Positions 59,158 to 64,000 of a stretch of 64,000 nucleotides of DNA are shown piece by piece; the stretch's first letter is position 1, and each line of letters starts with the position of its first letter. Both the position numbers and the translations under genes were made by a program. This stretch comes from Leeuwenhoekiella polynyae (lineage in GTDB: Bacteria; Bacteroidota; Bacteroidia; Flavobacteriales; Flavobacteriaceae). The notes under the pieces were generated by a model. That model worked only from the letters and a program-made list of their open reading frames with translations. It was not told the origin of the DNA and did no database searches. The stretch lies in assembly GCF_004104075.1 (NCBI RefSeq), contig NZ_QOVK01000002.1, positions 248,001 through 312,000 of the forward strand, given 5' to 3'.

Positions 59158-61460
59158 TGCTCGCCTACCTTATCAAATCTATCCTGTGCCTGCTGGTGCT
59201 CTGGGGCTTTTATAAAATCGCTTTAGAACAAACGGCCGCGCATAATTTTAAGCGGTTTTACCTGCTGGGGAGTATGATTCTTGCTTTGACTTTACCCTTG
59301 CTTACATTTAGCTATACGGTTGAAGTTGAACCCCAGCCTGTGGTTGCAGAAACGTATTTGGACCCGACTGCTTTGACGGAAGTTCCGGCAGCTACTCTTG
59401 TCGACGAACCTACAAACTGGCTGGCTATCAGTTTAGGAATCATTTACGCTGCAGGCGTTCTGCTTTTTGGATTTCGGTTTCTGCGGAATTTGATTCGGCT
59501 TCGGAAGAAAATAAATAGCAACGAGAAGGTGCAGGCAAAATCCCACATCAACGTGCTCCTGGCGGGAAAAGTGATTCCGCATTCGTTTCTTCGGTTTATA
59601 TTTCTGCCAAAAAAAGAGTTCAAGAACAATACCATCGCTCCTGAAATTCTCGCACATGAACAGGCGCACGTCGCTCAAAAACACAGTTGGGATATCTTGG
59701 CAGTCGAATTTTTGCAAGCGGTCTTTTGGTTCAATCCGCTACTTGTTTTGTTGAAAAAAAGTATCACGCTCAATCACGAATTCCTGGCAGACCAGGCTGT
59801 GCTAAAAAATGAAAATTCTATAGAAAACTATACCAATCTTTTATTTAACTATTCGGGAGGTGCTCATCACACTGCGTTAAGTAGCCCGATCAATTATTCA
59901 TTAACTAAAAAACGAATTCTTATGTTATCAAAAACCCGTTCGGTCAAAAAACTGGCCACCCGTCTCGCACTTTTTGTGCCCGTGCTCGCACTCTGTGTGT
60001 ATTTCTTTAATCAGGAAATTGTAGCGAAGCCAGTCCTATCAAAAACAAATGAGCAAACTATTCAAGGACAATGGATTGATCAGGAAACAGAATTTGTAGA
60101 AATTCAGGTTTTCAAAAGAAATGATTCTTTGTTTGCTAGAGATTTTGAAAATGAATTTTGGCTTGAGAAATCATCAGATACTCAATATAATGTTCATTCT
60201 AAAAATTCAAAATTCAAAAAAACTACAACCCTTACAATCAATAAAGAAAAGGATATTCTACTATGGGGGAAATCTGCATTCATCCCTTATAGCAAAAGCC
60301 TTCGAGAACTTTTTGCTGGTGAGTGGAAAGCAGTGAATAACAACAAAGTATTCTCAATTAAATCTGCCTATGGAAATACAAGTTGGGTTATCAGGGACGA
60401 AAATGGAGCAAATAATTATTACCCAGTAATTACAGGTGATGGCTTTTATTTTACTTATGATGGCAAGGATACCTATTTCACCATTGAAAATGGGATAATG
60501 CAAAGTTCAACTGGAGATACATTTAAAAAAATATCAAATGATAAAATATTTCGGTCAACACCTCAACACGGCAATAAACAAATAATTTTTCAAAAAGAAT
60601 TTAGTCGATATAGTGATGACTCAAAAACCAAAATTCTTAAGAAGAAATCACCCACTTCTCAACAACTAAATGATTGGAAAGACGCATCGCAATACGAAGT
60701 TTGGGTTGATGGTAAGCGATTTAAAAATTCAAAACTAGCCACAAAAACCCCATCAGACTTTAGCTATGTTATGGTTAGTAAACTGGAGAAAAATGCTAAA
60801 GACTATGGTAAATATTATCATCACGTTAGCTTAATGACTCCTACCTACTACAAGTCGCATAAAGAAATAGAACTACCTCCTGCGCTAAAAGAAATTCAGG
60901 AATATCTAACTTTAAAATTACGAGTTAAAGATGAATCTGTATGGGTAAATGGGAAGTCTACTTCAGTAGAGAATTTTGTAAAAACCATTAACGAGATCAC
61001 TAAAGATTGGACAAAATCTGATATGATGAATTACTCTATCCAAGTACAAACCAAGAATGGAGTTGACAAAGTCATAAGTGCACTTTCAAAAGAATTCAAA
61101 AAGACCAATCTTTATAAAATCAATCCATCACGGGAATTGATTCCACCACCTCCACCACCGGCTCCTGCAGCGCCGGCAAGTCCAACAAATAGAGTTCCTC
61201 CACCACCGCCACCTGCTCCTGTTCAACCTGTAAATCCTGTGAGTGGAGTGCCTGCATCCGCAGCAGCAATGCCGCCGCCGCCAGCACCACCAGCATCACC
61301 TGAAGAAATGATTGTATTGGCTAAAAACAATATTTATTATAATGGGAATAAAGTAAGCGAATCAAAAGCCAAAACGTTATTTGATAATGCCGATCAATAC
61401 GATATACTTTTTAAAAAAGAAAAAAGCTACAACCTGCTTTTAATAACAGACAAAGACTAA
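59157..61460 (+). CDS. BlaR1-like M56 metallopeptidase with extended periplasmic domain
   Basis: A protein of about 767 residues: N-terminal membrane helices, a zinc-protease site HEQAH near residue 168 with a downstream NHEFLADQAVL glutamate, another membrane helix near 260-280, then about 480 residues of unrecognised periplasmic sequence with a Pro-rich stretch (PPPPPPAP twice, near 660-690). There is no penicillin-binding domain, so the signal differs from BlaR1's. I start at ATG 59157, which overlaps the blaI stop. Confidence 0.85.
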   Translation: MLAYLIKSILCLLVLWGFYKIALEQTAAHNFKRFYLLGSMILALTLPLLTFSYTVEVEPQPVVAETYLDPTALTEVPAATLVDEPTNWLAISLGIIYAAGVLLFGFRFLRNLIRLRKKINSNEKVQAKSHINVLLAGKVIPHSFLRFIFLPKKEFKNNTIAPEILAHEQAHVAQKHSWDILAVEFLQAVFWFNPLLVLLKKSITLNHEFLADQAVLKNENSIENYTNLLFNYSGGAHHTALSSPINYSLTKKRILMLSKTRSVKKLATRLALFVPVLALCVYFFNQEIVAKPVLSKTNEQTIQGQWIDQETEFVEIQVFKRNDSLFARDFENEFWLEKSSDTQYNVHSKNSKFKKTTTLTINKEKDILLWGKSAFIPYSKSLRELFAGEWKAVNNNKVFSIKSAYGNTSWVIRDENGANNYYPVITGDGFYFTYDGKDTYFTIENGIMQSSTGDTFKKISNDKIFRSTPQHGNKQIIFQKEFSRYSDDSKTKILKKKSPTSQQLNDWKDASQYEVWVDGKRFKNSKLATKTPSDFSYVMVSKLEKNAKDYGKYYHHVSLMTPTYYKSHKEIELPPALKEIQEYLTLKLRVKDESVWVNGKSTSVENFVKTINEITKDWTKSDMMNYSIQVQTKNGVDKVISALSKEFKKTNLYKINPSRELIPPPPPPAPAAPASPTNRVPPPPPPAPVQPVNPVSGVPASAAAMPPPPAPPASPEEMIVLAKNNIYYNGNKVSESKAKTLFDNADQYDILFKKEKSYNLLLITDKD

Positions 61461-61504
61461 AATCTGTTCTTTCAGCCCAAAAATTTTAAGACAGAACTAA
61501 TTTT

Positions 61505-61538
61505 AATTCCTCACAGATTTGATAATCTGTGAGGAATT
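61505..61538 (+). terminator. Strong terminator of blaI-M56 operon
   Basis: A perfect 15-bp stem (61505-61519 with 61524-61538) with a TGAT loop and six T residues, 44 bases after the M56 stop. Confidence 0.9.
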
Positions 61539-61678
61539 TTTTCACGCACATACAACAAACCCCACAGGTTCAGCGTTCTAATTCTTATTAACAAGACGGG
61601 ATTTATTCAGCAGGTTATTCTAAATTTATATACAACAGATACGCTCATCAAAAGCTTGTAAGAGCTTGCCGAAAAACC

Positions 61679-61717
61679 TGTGGTGAGCCTGTCGACCACT
61701 TGTGGTGAGCCTGTCGA
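61679..61717. repeat. Tandem 17-bp intergenic repeat
   Basis: TGTGGTGAGCCTGTCGA occurs at 61679-61695 and 61701-61717, ending 19 bases before the DUF4407 start. GGTGAGCCTGTCGA-type units are frequent dispersed repeats in Bacteroidota genomes. The remaining 61539-61735 gap shows nothing else. Confidence 0.6.
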
Positions 61718-61735
61718 ACCATCAATCATCAAACT

Positions 61736-62836
61736 ATGCTTAAAAAATTTTTTATTCTGTGCTCGGGTGCTGATCACGCCTTGTTAGAAACCTGTGCTCC
61801 CGGCGAGCAAAACAAATATGCCGGTATTGGCGCTACGGTGTTTTTTACCGCCCTGATGGCTTTTATTGCTTCGGGATATGCCTTGTACACGGTTTTTGAT
61901 AACGTAGCCATCGCAGTGGGCTTTGGATTTTTGTGGGGTTTGCTCATCTTCAACCTGGATCGCTTTATTGTTTCGACCCTTAAAAAAAGGGATAACTTTT
62001 TAGATGAATTCTTACAGGCTGTACCGCGACTCATTCTGGCATTGATTATCGCAATTGTAATTTCAAAACCGCTGGAACTCAAAATCTTTGAGAAGGAAAT
62101 TGATCGGGTACTTCTTGAACAAAAAAATGATTTGACACTGGCCAATCAAAACCAGATCGCAGATCAGTTTACACCTGCAGTTGCTACTTTAGATGCGGAA
62201 ATTGATGGCTTAAAAAATGAAATTTCAACAAAGGAAGTTGAAGTCAATGCCCTTTACGACACCTACATAACCGAAGCGGAAGGAACTTCAGGAACCGGAA
62301 AATTAGGAAAAGGTCCGGTTTATGCCGAAAAAAGAGAAAAGCATGATGCAGCTTTAGCGGAACTGAATCAGTTAAAAACCACAAATGCTGAAAAAATAGC
62401 AGCGTTAGAAATTCAGAAAACCGAGTTAGCAACCGATTATGAAAACCGCGTTATAGAAACACAACCCATCATTGATAATTTTGACGGTTTAATGGCGCGT
62501 ATTGAAGCTTTGGACGAATTACCATGGCTGCCTTCATTCTTTATTTTCCTACTGTTTTTAGCCATTGAAACGACTCCTATTTTTGCCAAACTGATTTCAT
62601 GCCGCGGAGAATACGATCTTAAACTGGCTGATGCCGAAGGTGAACTTAAATCGTGGGCGACTCAAAAAGCCAATCAGCGTAAAAACTTGATTGATGCAGA
62701 TAACATCATCAATGACAAGGTTTACGGCGACTTAACGCAGGAAGAAGAACTCTACAATTACAAAAAGAAAATGGCGCGCGAATTGATGCAAAAACAGCAA
62801 GATGCGTTTTATAAACGCCAGAGTAAATTGTTGTAA
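61736..62836 (+). CDS. DUF4407 membrane protein
   Basis: A 366-residue protein: three N-terminal membrane helices (about 31-52, 58-75 and 100-118, with LLIFNLDRFIVSTLKKRDNF between), a long periplasmic coiled coil (about 120-255) and a fourth helix (about 268-288), then a cytoplasmic coiled tail. This is the DUF4407 layout. Function unknown. Confidence 0.88.
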   Translation: MLKKFFILCSGADHALLETCAPGEQNKYAGIGATVFFTALMAFIASGYALYTVFDNVAIAVGFGFLWGLLIFNLDRFIVSTLKKRDNFLDEFLQAVPRLILALIIAIVISKPLELKIFEKEIDRVLLEQKNDLTLANQNQIADQFTPAVATLDAEIDGLKNEISTKEVEVNALYDTYITEAEGTSGTGKLGKGPVYAEKREKHDAALAELNQLKTTNAEKIAALEIQKTELATDYENRVIETQPIIDNFDGLMARIEALDELPWLPSFFIFLLFLAIETTPIFAKLISCRGEYDLKLADAEGELKSWATQKANQRKNLIDADNIINDKVYGDLTQEEELYNYKKKMARELMQKQQDAFYKRQSKLL

Positions 62837-62845
62837 CTTAAATAT

Positions 62846-62867
62846 CCCTTCTCCCAAGGGAGAAGGG
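62846..62867. terminator. Hairpin between convergent genes
   Basis: CCCTTCTCCC (62846-62855) and GGGAGAAGGG (62858-62867) form a perfect 10-bp stem with a 2-base loop, between the DUF4407 stop and the convergent oxidoreductase. No T run follows, so it may be a repeat and not a true terminator. Confidence 0.4.
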
Positions 62868-62884
62868 CCGGGGATGAGGGGCCA

Positions 62885-64000
62885 CTAGAACTTTCGTTCA
62901 GGATTATAAACACTCAAATCAAGCGATGGTTTTTTGTCATCAATAATCTCAGAAACTAGCAATCCGGTTCCGGGGCCTAAACTCCAGCCCATCATGGCGT
63001 GGCCCGCTGCGATGGTTAGATTTTCCCATTTTGATGTTCTTCCAATATAAGGCAGACCATCAGGCGTTACCGGTCTTAAACCGCATTGAGCCTCTGCTTT
63101 TTCCTGCTCGGTAATTGAAACATTTTCAAAATACTTGGGCACTGCTTTAGCAATAGCTTCAACTCTCGCTTTATTGATATTATGATTGATCCCGGCGATT
63201 TCCATAGTACCGGCATATCTTGTAAAACCGTTCATAGGCGTCACGGCAACTTTAGCTTCGCATAAAATAGAAGGCAATGTGATTCCGGTTTCAGTTTCAG
63301 AATTGATGCGGTAGCCTTTTCCGGCTTGCATTAAAATATTTAGGTTCAGTTTCTTATTTAAAGATCCTGCCCAGGCTCCGGTTGCTAAAATAACCTCATC
63401 TGCTTTAACGGTCGTTCCGTAAGCAGTTTTTACAGCATTTATCTTTTTTCCGTTGAAATCAAAATCAACTACTTGCTCCTGTTTTAAGAAAGTTGCTCCT
63501 TTTTGTAATAAAAGTGTTTTAAGCTCTTCCATAAATTCTCCCGGAGTGGTATGCTGATCACACTCGTAGAAAGCTGCACCTTTTATATTTAGTTTAGCAT
63601 CAGGCATTTTTTGCTGCACTTCTGCTGCAGAAAGCATATGCGCAGGCAAGCCTTCTTTAGTCGCCAATGCTAATACATGCCCTTCTTCTTCAAGCATATG
63701 CTCACTTTGACATAGCATCAGCAAACCTTTCTTTTCCAATTGAAAACTGAAATTTTCAGTGGCTTTGATATCAGAATATAAATCGCGGGAAAGCAAATTG
63801 ATATCGCGAATTGCCGGAATGGCTTTAGCTACATTCTTGTCAGAACACGAATTATTAAACGCCATCGTCCATTTTAAAAAGTCAGCATTTATACGAGGCT
63901 TTATATACAACGGACTCTTACTGCTAAACATCCATTTTATACCTTGCTTCATCACTCCTGGTGCCGCAAGCGGAATAATATGGCTTGGGGTTAGATAACC
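62885..64000 (-). CDS. FAD-dependent D-amino-acid dehydrogenase-like oxidoreductase, 5' end outside window
   Basis: The frame stays open to the window edge (reading GYLTPSHIIPLAAPGVMKQG at the far end), so the N-terminal FAD-binding Rossmann motif lies outside. Visible features match DadA/glycine-oxidase-type enzymes: VILATGAWAGSLNKKL, QAGKGYRI, GLRPVTPDGLPYIG and NLTIAAGHAMMGWSLGPGTG. It would oxidise D-amino acids or hydroxyproline-type substrates at the inner membrane. Confidence 0.85.
   Translation of the reverse strand, partial: GYLTPSHIIPLAAPGVMKQGIKWMFSSKSPLYIKPRINADFLKWTMAFNNSCSDKNVAKAIPAIRDINLLSRDLYSDIKATENFSFQLEKKGLLMLCQSEHMLEEEGHVLALATKEGLPAHMLSAAEVQQKMPDAKLNIKGAAFYECDQHTTPGEFMEELKTLLLQKGATFLKQEQVVDFDFNGKKINAVKTAYGTTVKADEVILATGAWAGSLNKKLNLNILMQAGKGYRINSETETGITLPSILCEAKVAVTPMNGFTRYAGTMEIAGINHNINKARVEAIAKAVPKYFENVSITEQEKAEAQCGLRPVTPDGLPYIGRTSKWENLTIAAGHAMMGWSLGPGTGLLVSEIIDDKKPSLDLSVYNPERKF

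Overview
The window looks like the genome of a marine-type Flavobacteriaceae/Bacteroidota bacterium. The evidence is A+T-rich DNA, weak or absent Shine-Dalgarno sites, Bacteroidota-specific mobilization proteins (BfmA/BtgA and DUF5712 types), flavobacterial-style tyrosine integrases, a BlaI/M56 pair, DUF1206 and DUF4407. It divides into an accessory part (1 to about 54.75 kb, built from at least two integrated elements) and an ordinary chromosomal part (54.8-64 kb).

(1) 1-22.5 kb is an integrated virus-like element. An early block of tiny, overlapping genes (1-4 kb) includes a PemK/MazF-type toxin gene and, at 2469-2612, a non-coding stretch that can fold into a pseudoknotted RNA. A long unidirectional operon follows (4170-19624). 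It has no recognisable terminase, portal, HK97-type capsid, tail tube or tape measure. It encodes three consecutive small, apparently beta-rich proteins, at least ten proteins with a single or few membrane helices, a membrane-anchored lytic transglycosylase, a transglutaminase-like cysteine-protease-like protein, a large spike-like protein and a lysis cassette ending in a unimolecular-spanin-like lipoprotein. Its last gene is an ArdC/metallopeptidase/P-loop ATPase polyvalent fusion. I read this as a provirus of a tailless, membrane-containing virus. A minus-strand cargo cluster (HEPN-like protein plus two unknowns) and a tyrosine integrase close it.

(2) 22.5-22.8 kb is a junction: two integrases lie back to back around a 42-bp 3' half of tRNA-fMet that stops at the anticodon loop.

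(3) 22.8-54.75 kb is a second, composite element. It opens with an integrase preceded by a 24-bp sequence that recurs exactly beside tRNA-Leu at 54.73 kb. Its cargo is: (a) a nine-gene fluoride-resistance operon behind a clear fluoride riboswitch, carrying a CrcB channel, a CLC-type antiporter, DUF190 and spare copies of enolase and pyrophosphatase; (b) a scar of fused gene remnants; (c) a sulfur-oxyanion cluster (TsdA-like cytochrome, DsrE, two ModA/AcfC-like binding proteins, YeiH, LysR); (d) a decayed IS66 element; (e) a second copy of the integrase 3' end fused to a truncated relaxase gene, then mobilization and housekeeping genes (bfmA/btgA-like, ssb); (f) an IS110 insertion sequence with a two-hairpin upstream RNA that resembles a bridge RNA; (g) a defence-type block (AbiE-like pair plus a membrane protein and a UPF0489 protein); and (h) ParB and DUF932-like genes behind copies of one repeated leader.

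(4) 54.8-64 kb is chromosome: tRNA-Leu with a nearby 5'-half copy, an M20 dipeptidase, DUF1206, PhnA, a BlaI/M56 sensor-repressor pair with two visible operators, DUF4407, and a D-amino-acid-dehydrogenase-like oxidoreductase that runs off the window.
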